The position numbers and the translations under genes are program-made. Below the pieces are notes generated by a model. It saw only the letters and a program-made list of their open reading frames with translations. It did no database searches and was not told the DNA's origin. 64,000 nucleotides of DNA from Deinococcus aerophilus (GTDB lineage: Bacteria > Deinococcota > Deinococci > Deinococcales > Deinococcaceae): positions 1 to 64,000 of the forward strand of contig NZ_BMOM01000017.1 of NCBI RefSeq assembly GCF_014647075.1. The letters are read 5' to 3'. Below are positions 30,896 through 43,051 of this stretch, one piece after another (the first letter of the stretch is position 1; each line of letters starts with the position of its first letter).

Positions 30896-32545
30896 ATGAG
30901 AAGCACCAACGTCCTAATTGGCCGGTCCCCGTGGCCTCCTCTGCGGCCTCCCAACATCCCATCCTCCCCCCCGGGCTGCAGGGCTGCGGCGTTCCTCAGG
31001 GCGGCACCCGCGCGGGCCGTGGCCCTGACAGCCACAGCCACCTGGAGCGCAGCGCAGGCACTGGCCGCCACTGAACCGGTCGGGCCGGTTACCCTGGACG
31101 AACGCGTCAATGCGGTCGTGTCCCCGCTCAGCACCTTCCTGTCGTCCGTGATTTTTGCCAGCGTGCCGGTCGGCGGCGTGCCGATTCCCCTGATCGTGGT
31201 GTGGCTGTTCGCAGCGGCCATCATCTTCACGCTGACCTTCCGGTTCATCAACATCAGCGGGTTCTGGCACGGAGTTCAGATCGCCATCGGCCGCTACGAC
31301 AAACCCGACAGCGACGCGCCGGGCCTGATCACGCACTTTCAGGCGCTGACCACCGCCGTGTCCGGCACGGTCGGGCTGGGCAACATTGCCGGGGTGGCGG
31401 TGGCCATCAGCCTGGGCGGTCCCGGCGCCACCTTCTGGATGATTCTGGCCGGACTGCTCGGCATGAGCACCAAGTTCGTGGAATGCACGCTGGGCGTCAA
31501 GTACCGCGAGATTCAGAAAGACGGCCGCATAGACGGCGGCCCCATGTTCTACCTGCGTGACGGCCTGGCCGAGATCGGCAAGGCCCGGCTGGGCCGCGTC
31601 ATGGCCGCCGTGTTCTCCGTGTGCATGGTGTTCGCCAGTCTGGGCGGCGGCAACATGTTCCAGAGCAACCAGGCATACCAGCAGCTCGTGAACGCCACGG
31701 GCGGCGCGTCCAGTCCCCTGGCCGGCAGCGGGTGGCTGGCCGGGCTGGTCCTGGCGGCGCTGGTGGGCGCCGTGATTCTGGGCGGCATTCGCAGCATCGC
31801 GAATGTCACCGGCAAACTGGTGCCCGTGATGGCCGCGCTGTACATCCTGTCGGTGCTGGTCATTCTGGGCCTGAACTTCAGCGCCATTCCCGCCGCATTC
31901 GGCGCAATCCTGAGCGGCGCGTTCTCACCGCAGGGGGTGGCTGGGGGCGTCATCGGCGTGATGATCCAGGGCATTCGCCGCGCCACCTTCAGCAACGAGG
32001 CCGGGATCGGTTCGGCTGCCATCGCGCATAGCCCGGTCAAGACCCGCCGCCCGGTCACGGAGGGGTTTGTGGGTCTGCTCGAACCCTTCCTGGATACGGT
32101 CGTGATCTGCACCATGACGGCCCTGGCCATCGTGATTACCGGCGCGTACACCCAGCCGGGCCTGAGCGGCGTGGGCATCACGGACACCGCCTTTCGCAGC
32201 GTCGCTCCGTGGTTCGGCTGGCCGCTGACCATCGCGGTCGTGATGTTCGCATACTCCACCATGATCAGCTATGCGTACTACGGCACGCGCGCCGTGCGGT
32301 ACCTGTTCGGTCCGAGCGAACTGGCGACCAACATCTTCAAGGTCGTGTTCCTGATCTTCATCGTGATCGGGGCCAGCATGAACCTGGGGGCTGTCATTGA
32401 CTTCAGTGACGCCATGCTGTTCAGCATGAGCATCCCGAACATCATCGGCCTGTACTTTCTGATTCCCGTCGTGAAACGTGAGCTCGCGAGCTACCGAGCC
32501 GACCTGAAATCCGGCCGCGTGAAACCTGCTCCTCAGAACGGGTAG
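30896..32545 (+). CDS. AGCS-family sodium:alanine/glycine symporter
   Basis: A 549-residue secondary transporter. The family signature region VGLGNIAGVAVAISLGGPGATFW (listed here in part) and FSNEAGIGSAAIAHS are present, with ten to eleven membrane helices. It has an N-terminal extension of about 75 residues before the first conserved helix: a basic, Pro-rich stretch and an Ala-rich hydrophobic segment that resembles a signal peptide. The ATG at 30896 follows AGGGTGA by 6 bases; starts farther in (GTG codons near 31020) are possible. It transports small neutral amino acids with Na+ by family knowledge. A strong hairpin follows. Confidence 0.9.
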   Translation: MRSTNVLIGRSPWPPLRPPNIPSSPPGCRAAAFLRAAPARAVALTATATWSAAQALAATEPVGPVTLDERVNAVVSPLSTFLSSVIFASVPVGGVPIPLIVVWLFAAAIIFTLTFRFINISGFWHGVQIAIGRYDKPDSDAPGLITHFQALTTAVSGTVGLGNIAGVAVAISLGGPGATFWMILAGLLGMSTKFVECTLGVKYREIQKDGRIDGGPMFYLRDGLAEIGKARLGRVMAAVFSVCMVFASLGGGNMFQSNQAYQQLVNATGGASSPLAGSGWLAGLVLAALVGAVILGGIRSIANVTGKLVPVMAALYILSVLVILGLNFSAIPAAFGAILSGAFSPQGVAGGVIGVMIQGIRRATFSNEAGIGSAAIAHSPVKTRRPVTEGFVGLLEPFLDTVVICTMTALAIVITGAYTQPGLSGVGITDTAFRSVAPWFGWPLTIAVVMFAYSTMISYAYYGTRAVRYLFGPSELATNIFKVVFLIFIVIGASMNLGAVIDFSDAMLFSMSIPNIIGLYFLIPVVKRELASYRADLKSGRVKPAPQNG

Positions 32546-32574
32546 TCAGCGCCGCCAACCCGCCCCCACTGAAT

Positions 32575-32609
32575 CAGACCGCCCCCAGCCTCCGCTGTGG
32601 GGCGGTCTG
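32575..32609 (+). terminator. Stem-loop after the AGCS gene
   Basis: Perfect 11-bp stem CAGACCGCCCC/GGGGCGGTCTG with a 13-base loop, 30 bases past the stop. There is no T tract, so it may be a processing or weak termination signal. Confidence 0.55.
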
Positions 32610-32741
32610 CGGTGCCGGGCGCACGTGAAGCCCACCCGCGCCGGGCATTCCAGGAGGCTTCGCAGCGGACCGGGGATCAAGGCGTGGTTCAGCCAGCGGG
32701 GGGATGAAGAACGGCCCCCGCCGGCACGGGGCCACACGCGC

Positions 32742-32747
32742 TATGCT
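32742..32747 (+). promoter_or_regulatory. -10 box of the PASTA gene
   Basis: TATGCT, 9 bases before the ATG at 32757. Confidence 0.5.
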
Positions 32748-32756
32748 GGCGGGTGC

Positions 32757-34445
32757 ATGACGGGGCAGGCAAACGAGGTCAATACGGCCACCACTCCCAC
32801 CACCACGACCGCCACCACCATTGACGGCAAGTATGGGGTGCTGCGTGAGCTGTCGCGGCAGGGCAACGTTACGCTGTCCGAGGTGCGCGCGGCCGAGGGC
32901 GTGACCCGGCGGGTGGCGTGGTTTGACATCAGCACCTCCGCCGACCGTCAGGCCTTTCACGCCTACCGTTCGGTGCTGCGGTCTCTGAATCCGGCCGGGC
33001 TGACCGATGTGGTCGCGCGGCCCGGGGCGTATTACGCGGTGTGGCAGCCGGTGGGCGGCACGCCGCTGAGCGCGGTGCTGGCCCAGCCCGTCAAGAATCA
33101 GGAAACGGTGGAGGCGGTGGGCGCCATTGCCGCGCAGCTGGCCGCCCACGGGTACGCCGTGGACGACGCCGACATCATGCTCGACGGTCCCGAGGCCCGC
33201 ATTGCCTACCTGCGCGCCCTGACACTGCCGCGCGTCCCCGAGGAGGTCGCGGCGCGCAACGCCCGCACGCTCAGCGCCCTGAGCGCCGGGCGGGTCCGCC
33301 GCTCCAGACAGCCCGGCGCGTGGCTGGCCTTCATTCCGGGCCTGCTGTTTCTGGGCGGCGCGGTCTATCTGGGCGGACAGGCCGCGCAGACCTACCTCAA
33401 TCCCCCGGTGCGCGAGGTCCTGAGCGTGACCGGCGAGGAGGCGCGTGAGGCGGCCGAAAAGCTCACGGCGGCCGGCTTCCGGGTGGAGTACACCGAGGGC
33501 CAGGCGGGCAATCAGGGCATCGGGACCATCCTGCGCCAGGACCCGGCGGCCGGCACCAACCTTCCGGTGGGCCGTCTGGTCACCCTTACGGTAAACAACC
33601 CGCCGTCCATCGAGGTTCCGCGGGTGGAGGAAATGACCCTGGATCAGGCGCGGGCGGCCCTCAAGGGCCGGGCAATGGTGCTGGGCAAGGTGCTCAAGGT
33701 GGACGGCACCCTGACCAACACCGCCGAGGGCCGGGTCGTGTCACAGCTGCCCGAGGCGGGGTCCGCCGCGCAACGCGGTCAGCCGGTACAGGTGATGGTC
33801 AGCACCGGTGTGGGCGGCAAGGAAAGCTGGCTGCCCACCCTGACCGGCCTGACAGTGACGCAGGCCCGCGAGTACGCCCGCGCCGCCGGACTGGTGGTGA
33901 ACAAGATCAGCGAGCTGGCCAGCGACAAGGCGCCGGGCACCGTGCTGGACCAGACGCCGGCCCCCTATGTGCGGGTCGCGGTGGGCAGCCCCGTGACCCT
34001 GACGGTGGCCGTCGCGCGCTTCAGCGCCCCCAGCCGCCCGGCCGGCGACCTGCCGCTGCCGCCTCCCACGGCGCCGCAGGCTCCGCCTCTGCCCCCGCAA
34101 CCACTGCCCCAGGACACACTGGACCAGACCACCCCGGAAGCCCAGCCCGAAGTGCAACCCGCCCCCAGCCCGGCTGAGATTCCGGCCACTCCTCCCAGCG
34201 GGGACCCGGACGCGCGCAACGTGAACTTCCAGTACACCTTCCCGGGTGACCTGCCCGCCGGCACGTACACCGTGGTGGTCCGCGACGCGAACGGCGAGCG
34301 CGAGATTCTGCAGGCCACCGACGCCTCGCAGCTCGCGGGCCGCAGCGCGAGCAGCTCTCAGGCCGTGCCGGTCAGCGGGGACGCGGTGTTCGTCGTGCGG
34401 CGCGACGGCGCGGATTACGCCACGGTCAGTCCGCTCACTCCCTGA
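32757..34445 (+). CDS. PASTA-domain membrane protein with degenerate kinase-like N-terminus
   Basis: A 562-residue protein. Residues about 25-165 follow a serine/threonine-kinase N-lobe outline (DGKYGVLRELSRQGNVTLSEV, then RRVAWFDI where VAVK would be), but no catalytic Lys, HRD or DFG motif is present, so it is at best a pseudokinase; this is inference. One membrane helix follows (about 188-208), then three PASTA repeats (about 215-425; bind muropeptides or beta-lactams in other proteins), a Pro/Gln-rich linker and a C-terminal beta domain of about 80 residues. PASTA repeats would be outside the membrane, where they could sense peptidoglycan. The ATG at 32757 is chosen on the -10 box. It probably is co-transcribed with the cysteine desulfurase 22 bases downstream. 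Confidence 0.85.
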   Translation: MTGQANEVNTATTPTTTTATTIDGKYGVLRELSRQGNVTLSEVRAAEGVTRRVAWFDISTSADRQAFHAYRSVLRSLNPAGLTDVVARPGAYYAVWQPVGGTPLSAVLAQPVKNQETVEAVGAIAAQLAAHGYAVDDADIMLDGPEARIAYLRALTLPRVPEEVAARNARTLSALSAGRVRRSRQPGAWLAFIPGLLFLGGAVYLGGQAAQTYLNPPVREVLSVTGEEAREAAEKLTAAGFRVEYTEGQAGNQGIGTILRQDPAAGTNLPVGRLVTLTVNNPPSIEVPRVEEMTLDQARAALKGRAMVLGKVLKVDGTLTNTAEGRVVSQLPEAGSAAQRGQPVQVMVSTGVGGKESWLPTLTGLTVTQAREYARAAGLVVNKISELASDKAPGTVLDQTPAPYVRVAVGSPVTLTVAVARFSAPSRPAGDLPLPPPTAPQAPPLPPQPLPQDTLDQTTPEAQPEVQPAPSPAEIPATPPSGDPDARNVNFQYTFPGDLPAGTYTVVVRDANGEREILQATDASQLAGRSASSSQAVPVSGDAVFVVRRDGADYATVSPLTP

Positions 34446-34467
34446 GCCGCGCCGTGCTGGACCGCCC

Positions 34468-35601
<1,134 letters not shown>

Positions 35602-35632
35602 AAGGGGCAACCCAGAAGGGGGCGACGCAGAT

Positions 35633-36313
35633 TTACCGGCCCAGATAAACGTCGGTGTGCAGTCCGGGAAACTGGGTCTGCAGTTCATGGGCGAGCTGCC
35701 GCAGCCCCCATATCTCCGTTCGGCGGTGGCCCAGCGCCACGACCCCCAGCCCACGCGCCTGCGCCGCCACCGAGGCAGAGGGCCGCAGTTGACCGGTCAG
35801 GTAAACGCCGACTCCCAGGTCCGCGACGTGCTCGATCAGCTCCGGGTTCATGGCGTTCATCAGGGCCACGCGCAGCGGCTGCGGGCCGGGATTGGGCGGC
35901 CACGAGCTGTCCTCTCCGCCCAGTTCAGCGTGCAGGGCGGCACGCACCGCGTCCCAGCTGGTCTGGGGAGGTGCGGCCACGAGGCCCTTTAGCTCGCCCC
36001 TCCAGACCACCTCCCGCACGTCACGCCAGTCCAGGACGCGGGCCAGCCGCCGGTTCGGACCGGTGGTCAGCGCGAGATCAAAGCCGTCATGGACGCCCAG
36101 CACGCCCAGACCCGGCCAGCCCTCCCCCAGCCGCCGTGAGCGGTGCAGGAACAGCGCGTCGGCCTCCAGCGCGGGCGGCAGGTCATCGGGTTCGAGGGCC
36201 AGGGCCAGCCGCTCCACAGCTGAACGCCCTCCACGCTTGAGCGGCTGCGCCTCGCCAAATTCGGCGTGCAGCCATGCGGCCAGTTCGCGCAGGGTAGGGG
36301 GCATCCCGGCCAT
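35633..36313 (-). CDS. NIF3-like dinuclear-metal protein
   Basis: A 226-residue member of the NIF3/YbgI family, which forms toroidal hexamers with a two-metal site and has been called GTP cyclohydrolase I type 2-like. Metal-ligand regions are visible: DALFLHRSRR (usually LxHH), GVYLTGQLRPSA (usually DxYITGE) and ALGHRRTEIWGLRQL (usually GHxxSE). Several canonical His/Glu ligands are replaced by Arg or Gln, so metal binding may be altered. True function is unknown. It converges on the cysteine desulfurase gene. Confidence 0.85.
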   Translation of the reverse strand: MAGMPPTLRELAAWLHAEFGEAQPLKRGGRSAVERLALALEPDDLPPALEADALFLHRSRRLGEGWPGLGVLGVHDGFDLALTTGPNRRLARVLDWRDVREVVWRGELKGLVAAPPQTSWDAVRAALHAELGGEDSSWPPNPGPQPLRVALMNAMNPELIEHVADLGVGVYLTGQLRPSASVAAQARGLGVVALGHRRTEIWGLRQLAHELQTQFPGLHTDVYLGR

Positions 36314-36463
36314 TGCCAGACCTCTCTAGGGAAGTGAGGGCGTCATGATTGCCCCCCATCTCTCAGCGCCGGGCAGCCGCTCGTGAGGCACAAGGGGGGC
36401 ACGGCCCAAACCCAACGGAGGCGGCCCCGCGATACTGCCTGGACCGCCTCAGCGAAAAAAGCT

Positions 36464-36718
36464 TTACTGCTCGTCGTCCTTCTTCTTTTCCGTCTTGTCT
36501 TCTGTGCCGCTATAGTCCACGCCTTTCCAGCCGCCAGGATCGACGAAACCGGCGGAAGAGTCACGCTCGATGTTCTCGTCGATGTATTCCTGCGAGGCGT
36601 GCGCGCCCTGTTCGACCTTCGCGCCACGTGGGGTCTCGCCGCGGACCTCCGTGCGCTGCTTGTCGGTCATCTCGGTGCTGAAGGTGGGGTTGTCGCTTTT
36701 ATCCGTCATGCCCTTCAT
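36464..36718 (-). CDS. Small acidic hydrophilic protein
   Basis: An 81-84-residue, highly charged protein, rich in Glu, Asp, Lys and Thr and ending K-K-K-D-D-E-Q. It has no hydrophobic segment and looks intrinsically disordered; such proteins are frequent in Deinococcus and often linked with stress tolerance, which is inference. The start is ATG 36718 or ATG 36709, neither with a clear ribosome site. Composition is lower in G/C than surrounding genes. Confidence 0.6.
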   Translation of the reverse strand: MKGMTDKSDNPTFSTEMTDKQRTEVRGETPRGAKVEQGAHASQEYIDENIERDSSAGFVDPGGWKGVDYSGTEDKTEKKKDDEQ

Positions 36719-37097
36719 GGTGGGCTGCCACCACGGCGCGGGAGTGAGAGGAGAACCAAGCGGGATACAGACCTCTTTGAGGCTTTGCAGATCAAGGGGC
36801 TCCCTGATTTCCCGCTGGTCCCACTTTACAGAGTCCGGCCCAGACCTTTTCCAACAACGACGGTACCGGCTGGGGCTCAGGCAGACGCGGAACATCCACC
36901 CTCGACTGCATGGTGCCCGCGGGCAACGTGGGGGTTTCTTCAACGTCTGGTGGCGGATCGCTCAAGCGTGCCCTCAAGTTGGGGGGCACGGCAGCCCTTA
37001 CGCTGGGAAGACGTATCAGGCCGCCACATCCCCAGCAACGACGGCAACGCCACATCCATTCACATCTATTACAGAGATCCAAACCCAAGGAGGACTC
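36719..37097. other. Divergent intergenic region of about 380 bases
   Basis: It separates the small acidic protein gene (minus) from the YtxH-like gene (plus). Composition is less G/C-rich than coding neighbours. I see no convincing gene, RNA or clean promoter; control elements of both genes are presumed to lie here. Confidence 0.4.
37087..37093 (+). promoter_or_regulatory. Strong ribosome binding site
   Basis: AAGGAGG four bases before the ATG at 37098. It decides this start over longer in-frame openings upstream. Confidence 0.8.
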
Positions 37098-37646
37098 ATG
37101 AACAGCATCAGCGACACCCTGGAGAACGTCAAGGACACTGTACAGAGCGCAGGCAGCCGCCTGGAACATAAGGCCGCCGTGCAGGCGGGCAAGGCCGTGG
37201 CCCGGCAGCAGGCCCGGACCGCCGATCTGCTCGCCTCACAGGACAAGGAGCTCAAGGCCATTCGCCGCGAAGTGGAGGAGCTGCGCAAGACGATGTCTTC
37301 CGGCGGTTTTCCCTGGGGCCTGTTGCTCCTAGCGGGGGGCGCTTACTTCCTCTACCGCCGGAATGCCGGCGTGCGCGAACAGGTTGACGGACTGCTTCAG
37401 CGGGTCAATCCTGGCATCGAGGGCAATTTGGCCCGCGCCAAGGACGCCGTGAAGGATGCCGCCAACGACCTCAGCCGGGGAGACAGCCCCAAGGACGCGC
37501 TGGGCCGTCTGGGAGGCGAGGTGCAGCGCGCCGGAGAAAAGACCGTTGACCACCTCAAGGACACGGCCGGGGACCTGAAGAAAGACGCGCAGGCCAAGGT
37601 CGATGAGGTCCGCAAGGGCACAGACCGTCCGGCCGACCCCCACTGA
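37098..37646 (+). CDS. YtxH-like single-span helical protein
   Basis: A 182-residue protein: an amphipathic helical N-terminus, a coiled coil (DLLASQDKELKAIRREVEEL, about residues 43-62), one membrane segment (PWGLLLLAGGAYFLY, about 73-87) and a long charged, Lys/Asp/Ala-rich helix with repeats of the KDAVKDAAND kind. The layout resembles YtxH/LEA-like stress proteins. LEA-like 11-mer-style repeats are known to protect cells in drying; a role here is inference. A strong terminator follows. Confidence 0.72.
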   Translation: MNSISDTLENVKDTVQSAGSRLEHKAAVQAGKAVARQQARTADLLASQDKELKAIRREVEELRKTMSSGGFPWGLLLLAGGAYFLYRRNAGVREQVDGLLQRVNPGIEGNLARAKDAVKDAANDLSRGDSPKDALGRLGGEVQRAGEKTVDHLKDTAGDLKKDAQAKVDEVRKGTDRPADPH

Positions 37647-37690
37647 TTCCGGCCTCAAGCCGCCAGAACCCGCCCCAATAGCCCCAATAA

Positions 37691-37727
37691 ACGCCGCCCC
37701 CACACTTCAGAAGTGTGGGGGCGGCGT
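37691..37727. terminator. Strong bidirectional terminator
   Basis: Near-perfect 17-bp stem (ACGCCGCCCCCACACTTC paired with its complement at 37711-37727) and a very short loop. On the minus strand it is followed by TTTATTGGGG. It separates the YtxH-like gene from convergent valS. Confidence 0.85.
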
Positions 37728-37805
37728 CTGTGCGGTCTGGTCGGTCTGAACCAGATCCGGGGGAACCGGACCGGGAGAACACTCAGTCCGGTTCCCCCGT
37801 CCGGC

Positions 37806-40578
<2,773 letters not shown>

Positions 40579-40586
<8 letters not shown>

Positions 40587-41061
40587 GGGCAGTCTCCTGA
40601 AGGGGGGCGGGAACAGAATTCAGATACGGCAGCGCGGCGTCCATCTCCCAGTCGAGTCCGGGAGCGTCCAGGCTGGCCCAGCGGTAGACGAAGGTGTGGC
40701 CGTCGGCGGGATGGCTCCACGCGGCGGGAAGACCGGGCGGCGCGGTGAAGGCGTAGGCGTGGCAAACCTGACAGGTGAGGCGCCCGGGCAGCCGGGCTTC
40801 CCACCGGTAGGACACGAGAAAGCGGGGGGCGGGCAGCTGCAGGCCAGATTCCTCGTACAACTCGCGCACGGCGGCCTGCACAGGCTGTTCCCCGGCCTCT
40901 ACCCCGCCGGCCGGCAGCTGGGTTCCGGCCTGCGGCAGACCAGCGTGCCCGCACACGAGCAGCTCTTTGCCCCGAAGGACCAGACACAGCACCTTTTCGC
41001 GCAGGCCACGCCGCGCCGCATCCTGCCGGGCCTCCTGCTGATTGCTGTACACCGTCACCAT
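40579..41061 (-). CDS. Nudix hydrolase
   Basis: A 160-residue enzyme with a perfect Nudix box: GGVEAGEQPVQAAVRELYEESGL fits GX5EX7REUXEEXGU (shown as family pattern) near residues 66-88. Substrate is unknown; ADP-ribose, (d)NTP or capped RNA are options. The ATG at 41061 is preceded by GGAGGGGG. It is the first gene of an operon with valS (8-base overlap) and lies directly behind a T-box leader, so it is induced by uncharged tRNA-Val together with the synthetase. Confidence 0.9.
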
Positions 41062-41354
41062 TGCCCGCCCCCTCCAGAAAACACAAGAAACGTCCCGTCC
41101 GCCAGACCTTCGTCTGTACTGCGGACGAGACGTGAACCTGCGTGTCCCGTGGTACCACCGCTCTTCCCGCCTGAATGACGGGCGCTCTTGAGGCGCGGTG
41201 ACGGGCGCCGCCCGGACGGGTCTACGGCCCCTGGGGGGGCTTCTTCCATCGTGCTCGCGGGTGACTTTCCCCGGCCGCCTTCCCGTCCCGGCTCTCAACC
41301 TCGACCTGGACTCCCTGTGGGCGCAACCTTCCGGGTACTCCTCCCGGTCACTGC
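41062..41354 (-). promoter_or_regulatory. T-box riboswitch leader (valine)
   Basis: The minus strand carries the T-box core GGTGGTACCACGG (41147-41159), whose TGGT can pair with the ACCA end of uncharged tRNA-Val. It is followed by a classic terminator: 12-bp stem (41121-41132 with 41091-41102) and the run TTTCTTGTGTTTT (41078-41090). Upstream lie stem-I-like elements; GTC at 41265-41263, in GAAAGTCACC, is a likely valine specifier codon. Low charging of tRNA-Val should favour the antiterminator and expression of the Nudix-valS operon. The specifier assignment is tentative; the T-box itself is clear. Confidence 0.88.
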
Positions 41355-41360
41355 TCGGCC

Positions 41361-41389
41361 AGTATACGGCGCGGGGAGCGGATTTTCAT
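41361..41389 (-). promoter_or_regulatory. Promoter of the T-box transcript
   Basis: Minus strand: ATGAAA, 17 bases, TATACT. It places the RNA start near 41354. Confidence 0.6.
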
Positions 41390-41425
41390 CCCGGTATCCG
41401 GGGAATCTGCCCCGGTCCTGCCGGC

Positions 41426-41947
41426 CTAGAATTCCTCGATCAGCCCGGCGAGCAGGAAGGGCCTCAGGGTCTCGAGCACCGCGCGGGGCAGCTCGGGACT
41501 GCGTTCCAGCATGCTGCGGATGTCCAGTTCCTGCGCGACCAGATTCAGCGCGTGGTACTGGGGGCGGGTCACCGGCTGGGCCTCGGTCCACTTCGCGGTG
41601 AAGCGCAGCCGGCGGCTCCAGTCCGGGAACGAGCGCAGCAGCGGGGCCCAGCCGTCGCTGTCGGCAATCAGCCGGTGCAGCGCCGGGTCCCGGCGCAGGC
41701 TCAGGGTGCGCTCAGGGACCGCCACGTCCGGCTCGAAGGTGAAGGTGCCGCCGTCCAGGCTGGCGAGCACCTGAAGCGCCGCCTCTCCCTGCAGGCTGCG
41801 GCTGCGGGCATGCACGATCTCCCCACGGTCCAGCCACAGCTGACCGCCGCGCGCATGGTCCACATTGAGCACACCGGCCCTGCCGCTGCTCAGAAGCAAC
41901 TGCATTACCGAGAGAAACGGAAAGACCGACAGATCACCGCGCACCAT
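41426..41947 (-). CDS. DUF4388 (PatA-like) protein
   Basis: A 173-residue protein. The N-terminal half matches DUF4388: MVRGDLSVFPFLSVMQLLL, GVLNVDHARGG, LWLDRGEIVHARS, GEAALQVLASLDGGTFTFEP. Such domains occur beside response regulators and small-GTPase systems in gliding or two-component signalling; here it stands alone with a helical C-terminus. It probably acts in a signalling complex, but the partner is not visible. A TACACT box 12 bases upstream supports the ATG. Confidence 0.8.
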   Translation of the reverse strand: MVRGDLSVFPFLSVMQLLLSSGRAGVLNVDHARGGQLWLDRGEIVHARSRSLQGEAALQVLASLDGGTFTFEPDVAVPERTLSLRRDPALHRLIADSDGWAPLLRSFPDWSRRLRFTAKWTEAQPVTRPQYHALNLVAQELDIRSMLERSPELPRAVLETLRPFLLAGLIEEF

Positions 41948-41959
41948 AAGATTGAGCGC

Positions 41960-41965
41960 AGTGTA
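41960..41965 (-). promoter_or_regulatory. -10 box of the DUF4388 gene
   Basis: TACACT on the minus strand, 12 bases before the ATG. Confidence 0.4.
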
Positions 41966-42049
41966 GTGCCTGCGCGGCCCAGAGGCGGCGGGTCGGGGAC
42001 AGCCCCCCCGGTGGGTGAAGGGGAAGCGGGCCTACACAAGCTCCCATGA

Positions 42050-42055
42050 CACAAT
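42050..42055 (+). promoter_or_regulatory. Possible -10 box of the ADP-ribosylglycohydrolase gene
   Basis: CACAAT, 6 bases before the ATG at 42062. Confidence 0.35.
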
Positions 42056-42061
42056 GTCGGC

Positions 42062-43051
42062 ATGACCCGAGCCCTGACGACCCTGCTCTCGCTGGCGGCA
42101 GCCGACGCACTGGGAGCCGCCACCGAGTTCAAGTCGCCGGAGCGCATCCGGGCCGAGTACGGCGAGACCTTCACCGACTACCAGCCGGGCAGTGTCTTCG
42201 GCTTTGCCCCCGGCGAGGCCACCGACGACAGCCAGATGGTGGCGGCCACTCTGCTGGGCTACGGCCGCCGCGAAGGGCTGAACGGGGTGCGGACGGCCCT
42301 GCGTGAGTGGCTCGCTGCGGGGCCGCCGGATGTGGGAATCCTGACCCGCTCGGCGCTGGGCGCAGGCACGCTGGACGGCGGCGTGCGGGCCTGGCAGGCC
42401 AGCGCCTACAACAGCGCGGGCAACGGCGGCCTGATGAGGATCGCCGCCGTGTGGATCGCCGGGTTCCGCGGCGCAGAACTGGCCCGCGAATCGGCCGGCG
42501 TGACGGCCCTTACCCATGCCGACCCCCGCTGCGTGTACGCCTCGGTATTTCTGACGGCCTGGCTGGAGGCGCTGGACGGCGGGCAAGCGTACGGAGCAGC
42601 GGCAGAGTCGGCCCTGAAGCTGACCGATGACTTCGACGCCCGCGCCGCCCTGCTGGACGCCGGCATCTTCGGCGTGGACACGCGGGAGGCGCACACGGCC
42701 TTCCGGGACCGCGAACGGGGGGCACGGGCCGAGGTGCGGGCCCGGGTACGCGCCGGTCTGGGCGGCCACCTGACCTCGCAGAGCGGCTACGTGCTGGACA
42801 CGCTGGAGGCCGCCGTCCGGCACGCCGGGGCCGACACCTGGATGGGCTGCGTGCAACCCGCCGTTCTGCTGGGCGACGACAGCGACACGGTGGCCTGCGT
42901 GGTCGGGGCCATCGCCGGGGCGCGCGGGCTGGCGGTGCCGCCCGGTCTGCTTCCGGCCCTGCGCCTGGGCCACAGCTGGCCGGGCTGGGAGCGGAGGTGG
43001 CCATGCACCGAACACCTTCCGGGCGTGGTCACCGGAGCGCAGCGCCCATGA
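42062..43051 (+). CDS. ADP-ribosylglycohydrolase family protein (DraG-like)
   Basis: A 329-residue all-helical ADP-ribosyl hydrolase. Metal-binding motifs of the family are present: GEATDDSQM (about residues 54-62) and GDDSDTVACVVGAIAGA near residue 278, which supply the Asp ligands for two Mg or Mn ions; N-G-G-L-M-R also matches. It would remove ADP-ribose from arginine or another target. The last 30 residues are atypical. Its stop overlaps the start of the nucleotidyltransferase gene (ATGA), implying coupled translation. Confidence 0.88.
   Translation: MTRALTTLLSLAAADALGAATEFKSPERIRAEYGETFTDYQPGSVFGFAPGEATDDSQMVAATLLGYGRREGLNGVRTALREWLAAGPPDVGILTRSALGAGTLDGGVRAWQASAYNSAGNGGLMRIAAVWIAGFRGAELARESAGVTALTHADPRCVYASVFLTAWLEALDGGQAYGAAAESALKLTDDFDARAALLDAGIFGVDTREAHTAFRDRERGARAEVRARVRAGLGGHLTSQSGYVLDTLEAAVRHAGADTWMGCVQPAVLLGDDSDTVACVVGAIAGARGLAVPPGLLPALRLGHSWPGWERRWPCTEHLPGVVTGAQRP

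Noticed and set aside
32625..32756. N-terminal extension of the PASTA gene
   Set aside because: The frame is open, but the residues are unlike protein and the -10 box at 32742-32747 lies inside it.
36411..36455. GAGGCGG/CCGCCTC hairpin after the small acidic protein gene
   Set aside because: The A/T-rich run lies on the wrong side of the stem for a standard terminator in either direction.
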